Shown here: one piece after another, positions 36,835 to 46,251 of the stretch | How positions within the stretch are numbered: the first letter of the stretch is position 1 | Layout of the letters: each line of letters opens with the position of its first letter | Assembly (NCBI RefSeq): GCF_015594845.1 | Contig: NZ_JADNRK010000004.1 | Location: 114,450-178,449 of the forward strand | DNA: 64,000 nt | Direction: 5' to 3' | Origin: Alkalibacter mobilis | Lineage (GTDB): Bacteria; Bacillota; Clostridia; Eubacteriales; Alkalibacteraceae | Position numbers and translations under genes: made by a program | The notes under the pieces: model-generated | Databases searched by the model: none | What the model saw: only the letters and a program-made list of their open reading frames with translations | Told to the model about the DNA's origin: nothing

Positions 36835-38052
36835 ATGGGACTTAGCGGAAAAGTTTTGATAGCACAAAGCGGCGGACCTACTGCCGTGATCAACCAAACC
36901 TTGACAGGCATCGTACTTGAGGCACGAAAATACTCTCAAGTCAAAAGGGTCTATGGAGCCTTAAGAGGCGTTGAGGGAATTGTAAATGAAGATTTTCTTG
37001 ATTTGAGCCAGGAAACCACTCATAATCTTGAGCGTGTTGCTCTAACTCCTTCATCTGCTCTCATGTCGACAAGGGTCAAGCCTGACAGCGATTACTGCAG
37101 AGAAATCTTTAAGGTTTTGAGAGCTCACGACATCAGATACTTTTATTATATAGGTGGAAACGATTCTGCCGACACTGCAAGGATCGTCAACGAAGAAGCT
37201 TCAAAAGCAGACTACGAACTCAGAGTCATGCATGTTCCCAAGACCATAGACAACGATCTGGTTTTAAACGATCATACTCCCGGGTTTGGTTCTGCTGCCA
37301 GATTCGTGGCTCAGGCATTTATGGGAATTAATCTGGATGTTCGATCTTTGAATGGCGTATATATAGGGGTAATCATGGGACGCAATTCCGGCTTCTTGAC
37401 GGCTTCTTCCGTTATCGCCAGAAAATATCATGGTGATGGCCCACATCTTATTTATCTGCCTGAAGTGACCTTCGACATGGAAAATTTTTTAAAAGACGTG
37501 AAGTCGATTTATGATAAATTTGGATACTGCATCATAGCCGTATCAGAAGGTATCAAAGATTTATCTGGAGTACCTATCGCAGTGACCTTGAACAAACACG
37601 TGGAAAAAGACGCTCATGGAAATATAAATTTATCAGGAAGTGGATTTTTAGGAGATTTGTTGGCAGAACAGATAAAGGAAAAACTTAAGATCCCCCGGGT
37701 TCGAAGCGATACTTTCGGCTACTTGCAACGTTCATTTTTCGGATGTGTCTCCGATGTAGACCAACAGGAAGCTAGAGAAGTCGGTGAAAGGGCGGTTCAA
37801 ATGTCCATTTGGAACGATGTTGACGGTTCAGTGATCATAAAGCGAATCGGTGATTATTCTGTAAATTATCAGCTTGCCGATTTTGCAGATATCGCAGCCA
37901 AGACAAAATATATGCCTCAAGAGTTCATCAGCCCTTCAGGCAACGATGTCACTGATCTCTTCAAGGCTTACGCCCGGCCGCTCTTGGGTTCAGGTCTGCC
38001 ACAGCCTTCATGGATCAAGGCACCCAAGGTACCAAAACTGCTGCAGCCTTGA
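36835..38052 (+). CDS. Diphosphate-dependent 6-phosphofructokinase
   Basis: A 405-aa protein. It begins GKVLIAQSGGPTAVINQTL; YYIGGNDSADT has Asp where ATP-PFKs have Gly, and PKTIDND has Lys in the following motif, both marks of PPi-using enzymes. It phosphorylates fructose 6-phosphate with PPi (and can run backwards), saving ATP in anaerobes. The length is typical of the 400-aa clade of PPi-PFK. The ATG follows GGGAGG. It is a single gene. Confidence 0.9.
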   Translation: MGLSGKVLIAQSGGPTAVINQTLTGIVLEARKYSQVKRVYGALRGVEGIVNEDFLDLSQETTHNLERVALTPSSALMSTRVKPDSDYCREIFKVLRAHDIRYFYYIGGNDSADTARIVNEEASKADYELRVMHVPKTIDNDLVLNDHTPGFGSAARFVAQAFMGINLDVRSLNGVYIGVIMGRNSGFLTASSVIARKYHGDGPHLIYLPEVTFDMENFLKDVKSIYDKFGYCIIAVSEGIKDLSGVPIAVTLNKHVEKDAHGNINLSGSGFLGDLLAEQIKEKLKIPRVRSDTFGYLQRSFFGCVSDVDQQEAREVGERAVQMSIWNDVDGSVIIKRIGDYSVNYQLADFADIAAKTKYMPQEFISPSGNDVTDLFKAYARPLLGSGLPQPSWIKAPKVPKLLQP

Positions 38053-38157
38053 AATCAAATATAAAATATTATTTCAAATCTGAATTTTGCCACAAGAAAG
38101 ACACACACCGGGTTTATCATCAAGTTAAGAGTCATACATAAATTTAATTTTGGTGAG

Positions 38158-38835
38158 GTGTATAAAATGATTTCAAAATCACAAAAGGGAAGAAGCAGAC
38201 TAGGTCTCGTTATAGTTTTAATGGCACTATTCTTGATCGTGTCAATGTTTTTCTTTGCAGGATGCAACAACGACATTGACGGTTCCTCGGCAGATCAGTC
38301 TCAAACCGATCCCTCTCAAAACGAGGAAATTATTTATCCTGAACACGAAATCGACCCTGATCCTGAGCCTATTGGCGATCTTGAATCAGAATTGTCTCTG
38401 GAAGGTTATGGAGCGATGGGAGCTTTGAACGATACAGATTTATCGATAGCTGACATGCTTATGTATGCAGTTCAGGATGAATATCTGGCTCATGGGGAAT
38501 ACGATGCCATAATAAATGAGTTTGGCAATAGAAACCCTTATGCCAACATCATGAGATCTGAAGAAACACATCTTTCTTTCTTGGAAGAAGTATACGATTC
38601 GTACAATTTGGATTTTCCAGAGGATACGTCCGGCGAACATTTGGTTATCCCCAAAGATCTTCTGGAGGCGGCTCAGACGGGGGTTCAGGCAGAAATAGAC
38701 AATATTGCCATGTACGAAAAATTCTTGACTTTCGATCTGCCTGATAATATCGAGCAGGTTTTCACTGCACTTAAAAACGGATCTGAAAGCCATCTTGCGG
38801 CCTTTCAGAAGCAAGTAGATCGATTATCAAATTGA
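38158..38835 (+). CDS. DUF2202 ferritin-like lipoprotein
   Basis: A 225-aa protein. A basic N-terminus and hydrophobic segment end in the lipobox FFAGC (Cys near 37), followed by an acidic linker rich in Asp, Glu and Pro. The C-terminal 140 residues are a DUF2202 four-helix domain with ferritin-like carboxylates (AVQDEYLAHGEYDAII, RSEETHLSFLEEVYD, AEIDNIAMYEK, SESHLAAFQ). It probably binds a di-metal site on the outer face of the membrane. Its role is unknown. Confidence 0.85.
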   Translation: MYKMISKSQKGRSRLGLVIVLMALFLIVSMFFFAGCNNDIDGSSADQSQTDPSQNEEIIYPEHEIDPDPEPIGDLESELSLEGYGAMGALNDTDLSIADMLMYAVQDEYLAHGEYDAIINEFGNRNPYANIMRSEETHLSFLEEVYDSYNLDFPEDTSGEHLVIPKDLLEAAQTGVQAEIDNIAMYEKFLTFDLPDNIEQVFTALKNGSESHLAAFQKQVDRLSN

Positions 38836-38857
38836 TTTTGAGTGTCCGTCAGCTTAT

Positions 38858-38900
38858 AAAAGCAGGAAAGTCGCGATTTGATCGCAACCTTCCTGCTTTT
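38858..38900 (+). terminator. Terminator of the DUF2202 gene
   Basis: AAAGCAGGAA (38858-38867) pairs with TTCCTGCTTTT (38890-38900), with an inner CGCGAT/ATCGC stem, and a T run. It may work in both directions, since the dodecin gene converges on it. Confidence 0.85.
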
Positions 38901-38916
38901 CTTTGGAAAAACTTTT

Positions 38917-39120
38917 TTATTCTTTTACAACAAATGATACTTTTACATCAGCTCGATATTTAACGATTTCGTCTCCCTCTACAACGCCTTGTAATCCGCT
39001 TACATAAATGCTTTTGATGTTTTTCACAGTTTTTGCAGCTTCTTTTACCGCATCTTTTGCAGCAGCCTCCCAGCTCACATTTGATTCTGCCAACAACTCG
39101 ATCACTTTAACTACAGACAT
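38917..39120 (-). CDS. Dodecin family flavin-binding protein
   Basis: A 67-aa protein beginning MSVVKVIELLAESNVSWEAA, followed by KNIKSIYVSGLQGVV and YRADVKVSFVV. This is the dodecin fold, which forms a 12-mer that stores flavin. The ATG at 39120 lies 6 nt after GGAGG, so the longer frame to 39162 is rejected. It is a single gene. Confidence 0.92.
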   Translation of the reverse strand: MSVVKVIELLAESNVSWEAAAKDAVKEAAKTVKNIKSIYVSGLQGVVEGDEIVKYRADVKVSFVVKE

Positions 39121-39261
39121 ACTAAACCTCCTTCCCTCCGGGATTCGGTTTCCGGATTGCAACTGCTTTTTTTAAACAGTTGTTCATAAAATTATACGCT
39201 ACTTGATTCCTACCCTATAATTTCAATTATAAATCCTTAAAATCTGCTTATTAATAAAGAA

Positions 39262-39966
39262 TCAAATTTCAAATTCAATGGAATTCTGGTTTTTTGTAAC
39301 TAAAAATCTTTCACATGAACCGGCAAATCGATCAACAACAAGTTTCTCAACAGAATCCATTGCACTCATCAATGACTCGATCTCACCATCAAATCCAACC
39401 AATTGAAAAAATACATCTTTGGTATCAGCTGTCATTTTCCCCAATTCACTCTGGCGCCAGATCCATTTTCTGGTTTGTACAGCTTCACCGCTGGTAAATA
39501 TCAATTCATTTTCTTCTACAGTTTCAACTTCCGTAGAACCAAAAGGCAGAAATATCTCGGAACCTTTGCTGAACCGAACACTCAAATCTTCATGAATGTC
39601 CTTTAAATCGTGTCCTCCAAGTGAGATCTGCTTCTCCAAGGAAACGGCATTGCATAAATCCACAAGTGCGTTGATATTGGGCAAAGAAGATCCTTTGATT
39701 ATCCTTTTTACCATGGCCTCGGTGGACGGTGGAAATCTATTGGGATTTATACCCGACTTTTGCATGACTTCTCGATATTCTTTGATATTGGGGACCATTC
39801 TCAATTCTTCCGCTTTGATCGTTTCTCTGACTTTGTTTTCTGCTTCTTTTAGCTGCTGTGCATCAGAATCTGATGACTCACCGTTATTCAATCCCCTTCC
39901 AATAATGATCCCAAATTGCAGTTCGGGATTTAGTTCAAAAATCTTGGGTTCAACTGTGTACTTCAT
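39262..39966 (-). CDS. B3/B4 (PheT-like) domain protein
   Basis: A 234-aa protein with one B3/B4 domain, the part of PheRS beta that binds tRNA or checks misacylated product: EYREVMQKSGINPNRFPPSTEAM and LPNINALVDLCNAVSLEKQI are the family lines. Stand-alone copies are common in Firmicutes and may edit mischarged tRNA, but this is not settled. The ATG at 39966 follows GGGAGAG. It is a single gene. Confidence 0.85.
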   Translation of the reverse strand: MKYTVEPKIFELNPELQFGIIIGRGLNNGESSDSDAQQLKEAENKVRETIKAEELRMVPNIKEYREVMQKSGINPNRFPPSTEAMVKRIIKGSSLPNINALVDLCNAVSLEKQISLGGHDLKDIHEDLSVRFSKGSEIFLPFGSTEVETVEENELIFTSGEAVQTRKWIWRQSELGKMTADTKDVFFQLVGFDGEIESLMSAMDSVEKLVVDRFAGSCERFLVTKNQNSIEFEI

Positions 39967-40101
39967 TCTTTCTCTCCCTTCATGTAAAGACATTTCCTAG
40001 TTAGTTTTGACAAGTCGTCAATTACCTGTTTCGATTCAGAACCGGTATATTTCTTCATTGCAATAAATACAATCATCCGGCACTAAATCACATATCACAA
40101 T

Positions 40102-41274
40102 TTACAGCATGTAAATCAAAGTGGAATAAAATGCACAGGCATCTACAATTTTTTCCGTCTCACAGTTTTCATTGCGACAATGAGCCAACTTGTACACTCC
40201 AGGTCCAAATCCTATTGACGGGATCCCCATATTTACAGGAGTTACAGCGTTGGTGCTAAAGTCCCAATAGTCGAATTCAGGCTTTTTATCAAATGTCTTC
40301 TCATAAGCCTTTGTACATGCCTGTAACAGTTCCGTATCAAAACCGATTTCCCAAGCCAAGTGGAAGGGTTGGTACTCAATATCCCTACCTGTCCAACTTT
40401 TTCTATTGATCGTGCCTATTTCCCATGATGCATCCTTACCTTCTACTATCCTGTCCATCTCATCTTTTATCGTTTCTTCGGTTTCTCCAACGATCATTCT
40501 CCTGTCCAAATACACTTCACATTCCGAAGGTACGGCATTAAGCGAGACACTTGTAGATGATATTCTTGACATCACCAGAGTTCTTTTGGGACCGTCCATT
40601 TTCATCAAGTCATTATTTGTCCTTTCGACTCGTTGAATTATTTCGGACATTTCATAAATTGCATTTCTGCCCTTCTCCGGTGCTGATCCATGAGCCGATA
40701 CGCCGTGGGTTTTTATTGAGATCTGAGCCTTGCCTTTGTGCCCTGTCACGATTTTGTTGTCCGACGGTTCGCATGTAACAAAAAATTCCGGTTTAAGATC
40801 CACTTCTTTAAACAGATGCTTGAGATTTTCTCCGTCGCAATCTTCCTCAAATACCGTACAGGAAACATATACACTTTTCTCAGTGTCCAGTCCCATTTTT
40901 TTTGCAATCACACCTGCGTATATTGAAGCTGCCGCACCGGACTTCATATCGACCGAGCCTCTGCCGTAAAGTCTGCCATTGACTATTTCTCCGCCAAAAG
41001 GTGGCAAATCCCATTCATTTTCATCCAAGACTTCTACTGTGTCAATATGCGAATCAAACATTATTTTTTTATCTCCGTATCCGATCCTTCCTACTACATT
41101 GCCCATTGTGTCGATGATCACTTCATCGTAACCCAATTCAGTCATCTTTTTTGAAATGAACCTTACTATCTTCTCTTCGCCTCCCGAATAACTTTTAATT
41201 TTCACCAATTCCCGGGCAAGTTCTATTATCTCATCTTTGTAATCATTTAGAACTTCTTTGATTTTTATCGTCAT
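40102..41274 (-). CDS. ygeY: YgeY-type selenium metabolism-linked hydrolase (M20 family)
   Basis: A 390-aa M20-family metallohydrolase. Zinc-site motifs are FDSHIDTVEV, GRGSVDMKSG, VFEEDCDGE and THGVSAHGSAPEKGR. The sequence fits the YgeY subfamily, described by Haft and Self (2008) as linked to selenium-dependent molybdenum hydroxylases, together with the lyase YgeX. The ATG follows GGAGGGACG. It is directly downstream of the lyase gene (23 nt) and surely in the same unit. The substrate is not settled; it likely acts in the same catabolic route. Confidence 0.85.
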   Translation of the reverse strand: MTIKIKEVLNDYKDEIIELARELVKIKSYSGGEEKIVRFISKKMTELGYDEVIIDTMGNVVGRIGYGDKKIMFDSHIDTVEVLDENEWDLPPFGGEIVNGRLYGRGSVDMKSGAAASIYAGVIAKKMGLDTEKSVYVSCTVFEEDCDGENLKHLFKEVDLKPEFFVTCEPSDNKIVTGHKGKAQISIKTHGVSAHGSAPEKGRNAIYEMSEIIQRVERTNNDLMKMDGPKRTLVMSRISSTSVSLNAVPSECEVYLDRRMIVGETEETIKDEMDRIVEGKDASWEIGTINRKSWTGRDIEYQPFHLAWEIGFDTELLQACTKAYEKTFDKKPEFDYWDFSTNAVTPVNMGIPSIGFGPGVYKLAHCRNENCETEKIVDACAFYSTLIYML

Positions 41275-41296
41275 TTCCGTCCCTCCGCTTTCATTC

Positions 41297-42521
41297 TTAT
41301 ATTGACGGATACTTGCCGTCCCACAAAATTTCCCGGTAGCTTTCAGGGTCGGTATCCCCCTCGGTGCTGATCAGCAAGATGTTAGACTCCTCGTTCAAGC
41401 TAAGTTTTTCTTTGATATCTTTTAACTTTTCGTCTTCGAGCAATAAACTTACGATTCCCATTCCTACCGCTCCTGATTCACCTGAAATCACTTTAACATC
41501 ATCATTTAAAGGGTTTGCAAGCATTCTCATTCCTCTCGCTGCTACAAAATCCGGACAAGAGATGCACATATCAGCGTGATCTCTAATTATTTCCCAGGAA
41601 ATGGTGTTGGGTATTCCACAAGCCAAACCTGCCATGATGGTCGGCATAAATCCGGTCACCGAACGAGGTTGCCCGTCGCCAGCTTTCACGGACTCAAATA
41701 TACATGCTGCTTCGTTTGGCTCTAATATTGTCACCTTGGGTTTGTCATCCCCAAATACATCTACCAGATACCCCAATATACTGCCGGGAAAAGAACCTAC
41801 CCCTGCCTGTAAAAATACGTGAGTGGGCATATGGGATTTGTCCTCATTCAACTGCTCTATGATCTCATCGATTATTGTTGCGTACCCTTGCATTATCCAC
41901 CTTGGAATTTCCTCATATCCATCCCAGGCACTATCCTGCATCAAGACTCCATTGTGATCTTCTGCGTACTTAGCCGCCAATTTAACCGTATCATCATAAT
42001 TGAGATCCGTTATGGTTGCTTCTGCACCTTCGTTCCTAATATTGTTCAATCTGCTCACTGAAGATCCTTTGGGCATGAAAACTACAGATTTTTGTCCCAG
42101 TTGTCTTGCAGCCCAAGCTACACCTCTTCCATGATTTCCGTCTGTAGCAGTCACAAAAATCAATTCACCCTTCTTCATAATCTCATCCGACTTCAACTTT
42201 TCAAAAGACAAATGAGAGATATCGGTATTCAATCGTTTTGCCAGGTATTTTCCCATGGCGTATGATCCTCCCAACACTTTAAAGGCATTAAGTCCAAATC
42301 TGCGGGATTCATCTTTGACCCATATATTTGCAACACCCAGCCTTTTTGCAAGTGCTTTTAAGTTCACAAGGGGCGTAGGTTCATATTCCTTAAAACTTTT
42401 GTGGAAATTTCTTACTTCTTGGATCGTTTTTTTTATTCAAAAACTCTACCGAAGTTTTCTTGTCTTTATTTAATCTTGAAAACTCATTTGTTACAGATTT
42501 GATAGCACTTACATCTCTCAT
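41297..42521 (-). pseudogene. dpaL: Diaminopropionate ammonia-lyase (YgeX/DpaL), frameshifted at an A8 run
   Basis: The downstream 1.07 kb encodes a near full lyase: PLP lysine in SRRFGLNAFKVLGG, then TATDGNHGRGVAW and GESGAVGMGIVSLL. The first 50 or so residues are in another frame. The ATG at 42521 has a GGAGG box 7 nt ahead and runs MRDVSAIKS... to FLNKK, then hits a run of eight A (T on plus, 42427-42434). Removing one A continues as TIQEVRNFHKSFKEYEPTPL, which matches the YgeX N-terminus (RPTPL). The restored protein would be about 407 aa. It may be a broken gene, a sequencing error or a slippery site. The GTG at 42367 would make a shortened protein that keeps the PLP lysine. Confidence 0.8.
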
Positions 42522-42545
42522 CACATGACCTCCAAAAAACAAAAG

Positions 42546-42573
42546 AAACAAAGGGGACGGTTCTTTTTGTTTG
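42546..42573 (-). repeat. Palindromic repeat copy 1 (RAYT-linked type)
   Basis: The minus-strand copy of the element with core GAACCGTCCCC and flanking CAAACAAAAA / TTTGTTT. It lies between the lyase gene start and the prenyltransferase-like gene end. Confidence 0.8.
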
Positions 42574-42577
42574 TTTT

Positions 42578-43417
42578 TTATTTCTGATTGTTTAAATTTC
42601 TTTTCAACTCTAAATAACGCTCCGTTCCCAGGATGCTTTTTTCTCCTTTTTTACAGAAATCAAACTTTGCCAATTTGCTGTTTGTTCTCTCGACAACGAT
42701 TTTACCATCCACCATTTTTGACTCCAACATTTGTAAGGCTTCCAAAAATCTTTCATCTCTCTTTGCACGATCGTAAAAAGACAATACATACACATAGTAA
42801 AACAAATTGTAGGTCAAAAATGGATATTCTACTTGCATAAATAAAGTTCCCATCCCATAATGACATGGACCTATGGGTTTTCGTATTTCCCAGTGGTCCA
42901 ACAAAAACTCAACCGCTCTGTCTAAGGCAACATTTTTATTAATATGATCTGTAAATCGGAAGGCATTCAATGCTGTTAAAGTGGGGCCCGGATTAGAAAA
43001 TTCAGTTTCTGGTCCCCTGCCGTAACTAAACTTTTTACATCTCCATCCGCCATCAATGAATTGAATTTCAAGGAGGTGTTTAAACGTCTTTTCAAGTCTC
43101 GAGTCTGTCGAATATCCTAAATTGGATAAAACATTTGCTGCGTTTATAGTATGACATGGATATATCGCCCCACTTGGGGATAGCTTGAATCTACCGTCTT
43201 CGCGCTGACAACCAAAAATCAAGTCGGCCACTTTCTTAAGCAGATTATCAGCCGGATCCATTCCCAACTCCAATAGCAAAAGAACGCTGGACAAAGTTGA
43301 GAATGGACCGCCTTTACCGAGGCGTTTGTCCGGTGTTGTCCAATAATCAGCCCCATTATCGTAGCGTTTTGCAAGTATCGCATCGATATCCGGTTTATAT
43401 TCCCTAGATTCATTCAC
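42578..43417 (-). CDS. Prenyltransferase/squalene-oxidase-repeat protein
   Basis: About 279 aa with an alpha/alpha-barrel look. Repeats include GCQREDGRFKLSP, EIQFIDGGWRCKKFSY and TLTALNAFRF, similar to the QW-like repeats of squalene cyclase and prenyltransferase beta chains. No DxDD active site is seen, so cyclisation is not claimed. The GTG at 43417 lies 9 nt after GGAGG; the longer frame to 43495 reads through a palindromic repeat and is rejected. The function is unknown. Confidence 0.78.
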   Translation of the reverse strand: MNESREYKPDIDAILAKRYDNGADYWTTPDKRLGKGGPFSTLSSVLLLLELGMDPADNLLKKVADLIFGCQREDGRFKLSPSGAIYPCHTINAANVLSNLGYSTDSRLEKTFKHLLEIQFIDGGWRCKKFSYGRGPETEFSNPGPTLTALNAFRFTDHINKNVALDRAVEFLLDHWEIRKPIGPCHYGMGTLFMQVEYPFLTYNLFYYVYVLSFYDRAKRDERFLEALQMLESKMVDGKIVVERTNSKLAKFDFCKKGEKSILGTERYLELKRNLNNQK

Positions 43418-43445
43418 ATTTCTCAACCTCCTCAGAAGCAAAAGG

Positions 43446-43473
43446 AAACAAAAGGGACGGTTCTTTTTGTTTG
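43446..43473 (-). repeat. Palindromic repeat copy 2
   Basis: Core GAACCGTCCC on the minus strand with TTTTGTTT and AAACAAAAA arms. It is intergenic, between the prenyltransferase-like gene start and the DUF1801 gene end. Confidence 0.85.
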
Positions 43474-43505
43474 CATAAATACAAATTCTTGACAATCAAC
43501 CTTCT

Positions 43506-43850
43506 TTATAGATTCGATTGTTCATCAACTCTATATTTAACTATTTCTTTAATTAAATCCAGCGGCAATGGCTTATTCAAAGGAAATTGAACTGTACCTT
43601 TGGATGTCTTATAACCAATTAGCTTCTCTTTGAAGGCTGCTATGCCTTCGGGTTGTGGATAAAAACCTATGTGCTTCTTGAATCCCGCAAAATGAACCAA
43701 CCATTTTCCATTAAGGTCGTAAGTCGGTATTTTCATGCAAATTCGCTCTGTTGCATATGGAGCTGTTTCAAGTATTACATTTCTAATTTCAGTCAACCGT
43801 TTCTGCACTTCATCCGGGAAATTACTAATATATTCATCTACCTCATTCAT
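43506..43850 (-). CDS. DUF1801 (YdhG-like) protein
   Basis: A 114-aa protein. MNEVDEYISNFPDEVQKRLTE at the start, CMKIPTYDLNGKWLVHFAG and IGFYPQPEGIAAFKEKL are DUF1801 (iron chaperone-like, CyaY-like fold) motifs. The exact role is not known. It stands alone, with palindromic repeats on both sides. Confidence 0.85.
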   Translation of the reverse strand: MNEVDEYISNFPDEVQKRLTEIRNVILETAPYATERICMKIPTYDLNGKWLVHFAGFKKHIGFYPQPEGIAAFKEKLIGYKTSKGTVQFPLNKPLPLDLIKEIVKYRVDEQSNL

Positions 43851-43877
43851 CTAACATGCTCCTATCAAATACTAAAT

Positions 43878-43906
43878 CAAACAAAAAGAACCGTCCCCGG
43901 TGTTTG
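43878..43906 (+). repeat. Palindromic repeat copy 3 (degenerate right arm)
   Basis: CAAACAAAAAGAACCGTCCC followed by CGGTGTTTG. It lies between the DUF1801 gene start and the radical SAM gene end. Confidence 0.8.
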
Positions 43907-43912
43907 TCGGTT

Positions 43913-45037
43913 TTAGAACATCATTTCTCCCGGCTTGTATCCTTCCGGCAATTCCTCTTCATACAAAAATTTAAAATTCTCATCATTTAAAATCGGCAAA
44001 AAGACTCCATATGGGATCTTGGCGAATTCACAGGCATAATTGCTACCCCCGAAGGGCATTCCGCTTTTGCTTCCCAAGTTTAATCCTCTGGCAAACTTTG
44101 TATCGTTTGAACAATCATGTACGACTACATCCCAGCTTTCTAAAACTGCAATTTTCATTAATTTCAAAGTCAATTCTCTGCTCCAAATCGGCGAAATATA
44201 ACCGTGTCTGGAAATATACATGTTTTCACCATCGTAATTATGAATGTTATTCGCATTCAAATGCAATTCAGCACAATTGATGAAATCAAGGCCCGTTTTC
44301 AAAATCTCTTGTTTTTTCTCTAAAAACATTTGATAAAATTCCGGCGTCATGGGAGTTTCAATTCCTACGTTTTTAATATATTCTTTTGCAATCCCAATGT
44401 TTTCTATAACTTTATTCGAACCATTCGTCGCTCCCAAATTGAACCGGATCTCATCCAATCCGGCAGCTCCCAAGGCTTTCAAGTTTTCAGGTGTGGCAAG
44501 TGTTCCATTTGTATAAAGATGTTGGTGTATTCCAGCATCTTGGAATTTCCGTATAACCGGGTAATATTTTTCGATTTCCATAAATGGTTCCAAGTAAACG
44601 TATGATATCCCTGTGGGCTTTTCCTGAATGGAAAGCAGCAAATCGATGTCTTTCTCATAAAATTTAGTTACCCCAATTTCCCACATGCCTTCTCCCACAG
44701 GCGGCTGATCGTCAAGTTCCCCATAATTATAACAAAATTTACACACAATATTGCACTTGTTCGTCTTACGGACAGCACTCAATCCGGTTCCAAGCAGACA
44801 TGACTGGCATCCTGGTGGAAACTTTCTCTCATCACCAACAAACAACGTTCTACTTTCCAATGTTCTCAAGTCGCTTATTTCTGACATCAACACAGCATTT
44901 CTATGATTTACAACCGCTTCTATTTGTGCGAATGTTGCATAGGCAATTTCTTGTTGCCTGATCATCAATTCTTCATCTTCCGGTAATACGGAAAAAAATT
45001 CAAACCAGGTCAATGCGTCTCTTTTGGAAATTTTCAT
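43913..45037 (-). CDS. Radical SAM protein of unknown function
   Basis: A 374-aa protein with the radical SAM cluster CNIVCKFCYNYGE near residue 97 (CxxxCxxC), preceded by CQSCLLGTG, whose extra cysteines may bind an auxiliary Fe-S cluster. YVYLEPFMEIEKY and HLYTNGTLATPENLKALG are typical core motifs. The substrate is unknown. It is followed upstream (in transcription order) by CsaA and SDR genes on the same strand, but the spacing does not prove an operon. Confidence 0.82.
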   Translation of the reverse strand: MKISKRDALTWFEFFSVLPEDEELMIRQQEIAYATFAQIEAVVNHRNAVLMSEISDLRTLESRTLFVGDERKFPPGCQSCLLGTGLSAVRKTNKCNIVCKFCYNYGELDDQPPVGEGMWEIGVTKFYEKDIDLLLSIQEKPTGISYVYLEPFMEIEKYYPVIRKFQDAGIHQHLYTNGTLATPENLKALGAAGLDEIRFNLGATNGSNKVIENIGIAKEYIKNVGIETPMTPEFYQMFLEKKQEILKTGLDFINCAELHLNANNIHNYDGENMYISRHGYISPIWSRELTLKLMKIAVLESWDVVVHDCSNDTKFARGLNLGSKSGMPFGGSNYACEFAKIPYGVFLPILNDENFKFLYEEELPEGYKPGEMMF

Positions 45038-45076
45038 TTTTGCTTCTCCTACTTTCGAATATTTTTTTGAATTTCC

Positions 45077-45406
45077 TTATCCCAGCTTATCCCCTTTTTC
45101 CACTGGCCGTTCCGGCTGTATCAAGACCACTCCTTGTTTGGAGTATATGCCAAGCACCAGTACTTCCGATAGAAAATTTGCAATTTGCCTAGGCGGAAAG
45201 TTCACGATGCAAAGCACCTGCATCCCGACAAGTTCGTCCGGCCGGTAACAATTCGTAATTTGTGCGCTGGATTTCTTGGTTCCTATTGTTTCCCCCAGAT
45301 CGATATATAATTTGTACGCCGGCTTCTTTGCATTTTCAAAGACTTCTGCCTGCATGATTTCTCCAACCCTTATATCCAATTCTAAAAAACTTTCTAATGT
45401 CGCCAT
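45077..45406 (-). CDS. csaA: CsaA-type tRNA-binding protein
   Basis: A 109-aa protein of the EMAPII/Trbp111-like OB fold: FLELDIRVGEIMQAEVFENA, KLYIDLGETIGTKKSSAQI and ECVLGI-like VLVLGIYSKQGVVLIQPE. CsaA dimers bind tRNA and have chaperone activity. The ATG follows GGGGGGAAG. It lies 40 nt upstream of the radical SAM gene and 18 nt after the SDR gene on the same strand, so a joint unit is likely. Confidence 0.9.
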   Translation of the reverse strand: MATLESFLELDIRVGEIMQAEVFENAKKPAYKLYIDLGETIGTKKSSAQITNCYRPDELVGMQVLCIVNFPPRQIANFLSEVLVLGIYSKQGVVLIQPERPVEKGDKLG

Positions 45407-45424
45407 AATGCTTCCCCCCGGGTC

Positions 45425-46135
45425 CTACTTATTGGGATCATAATTCCACCCATGATCTCCTGAATAGATCATCTGTTTTGTCATGCCGCCGTCTATGCAG
45501 ATGTTTTCGCCTGTTATGAAACCAGCTTTTTCCGAACATAAAAATAGTACCATATTTGCTATATCCAATGGATTTCCTACTCTTTGCACCGGATGTTGAA
45601 GAGAATCTGCACCACTGTACTTATGATAATCCGTATCGATCCACCCGGGAGATATGGAATTTACCCGCACTTTGCCTGCCAGTGAAACAGCCATGGCATG
45701 AGTCAAAGATGAAATACCCCCCTTTGCTGCAGTATAACTTTCCGTATTAGGTTGACTCATTCTATCCCTCGTTGATGATATGTTGATTATAGATGAATTT
45801 AAAGAAAAATATTCAAGGAATAATTTGGCCAAATAAAATGGAGCGGTCACTCCAACTTGAAGTGCATAATTAAATTCTTCATAAGTGCAATCATCAAGAC
45901 CTTTCATCAACGGTAGAGCATTGTTTATCACATAATCTACGTGACCATAATCACTTATGACCTTATCTGCAAATTTATCGAGTGCATCTTTTTTAGCTAT
46001 GTCTCCAGTGAAGTAACTATTTGTTTGCTTGTCAATAATGCAAACAGTAGCTCCGTTCTTCTTGAACTCTTCAGCAATAACTTTTCCAATCCCACCTGCA
46101 CCTCCGGTAACTACTGCCACTTTGTTTTTAAACAT
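45425..46135 (-). CDS. SDR-family oxidoreductase
   Basis: A 236-aa protein with an NAD(P)-binding TGGAGGIGK at the start, VDYVINNALPLMKG, an active Ser in SSIINISSTRDRMS and the YxxxK pair in SYTAAKGGISSLTH, then the end VLFLCSEKAGFITGENICIDG. It is a classical short-chain dehydrogenase with an unknown substrate. The ATG has AAGGAAG upstream. It leads the SDR-CsaA-radical SAM group. Confidence 0.9.
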   Translation of the reverse strand: MFKNKVAVVTGGAGGIGKVIAEEFKKNGATVCIIDKQTNSYFTGDIAKKDALDKFADKVISDYGHVDYVINNALPLMKGLDDCTYEEFNYALQVGVTAPFYLAKLFLEYFSLNSSIINISSTRDRMSQPNTESYTAAKGGISSLTHAMAVSLAGKVRVNSISPGWIDTDYHKYSGADSLQHPVQRVGNPLDIANMVLFLCSEKAGFITGENICIDGGMTKQMIYSGDHGWNYDPNK

Positions 46136-46251
46136 GAGATCAACTTCCTTTCAGCAATGATTTAATAATTGCGGAAAATCAATGAATTCTTTATTCTGGA
46201 CCTAATGATTTATGATCCCTCGACAATTGTCCGCAAGCACAAATTTTTGGA

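Noticed and set aside
42365..42367. GTG as the natural start of the lyase gene
   Set aside because: It has no ribosome site, and the sequence just upstream in this frame (EYEPTPL) matches the YgeX N-terminus, which shows the gene began further up.
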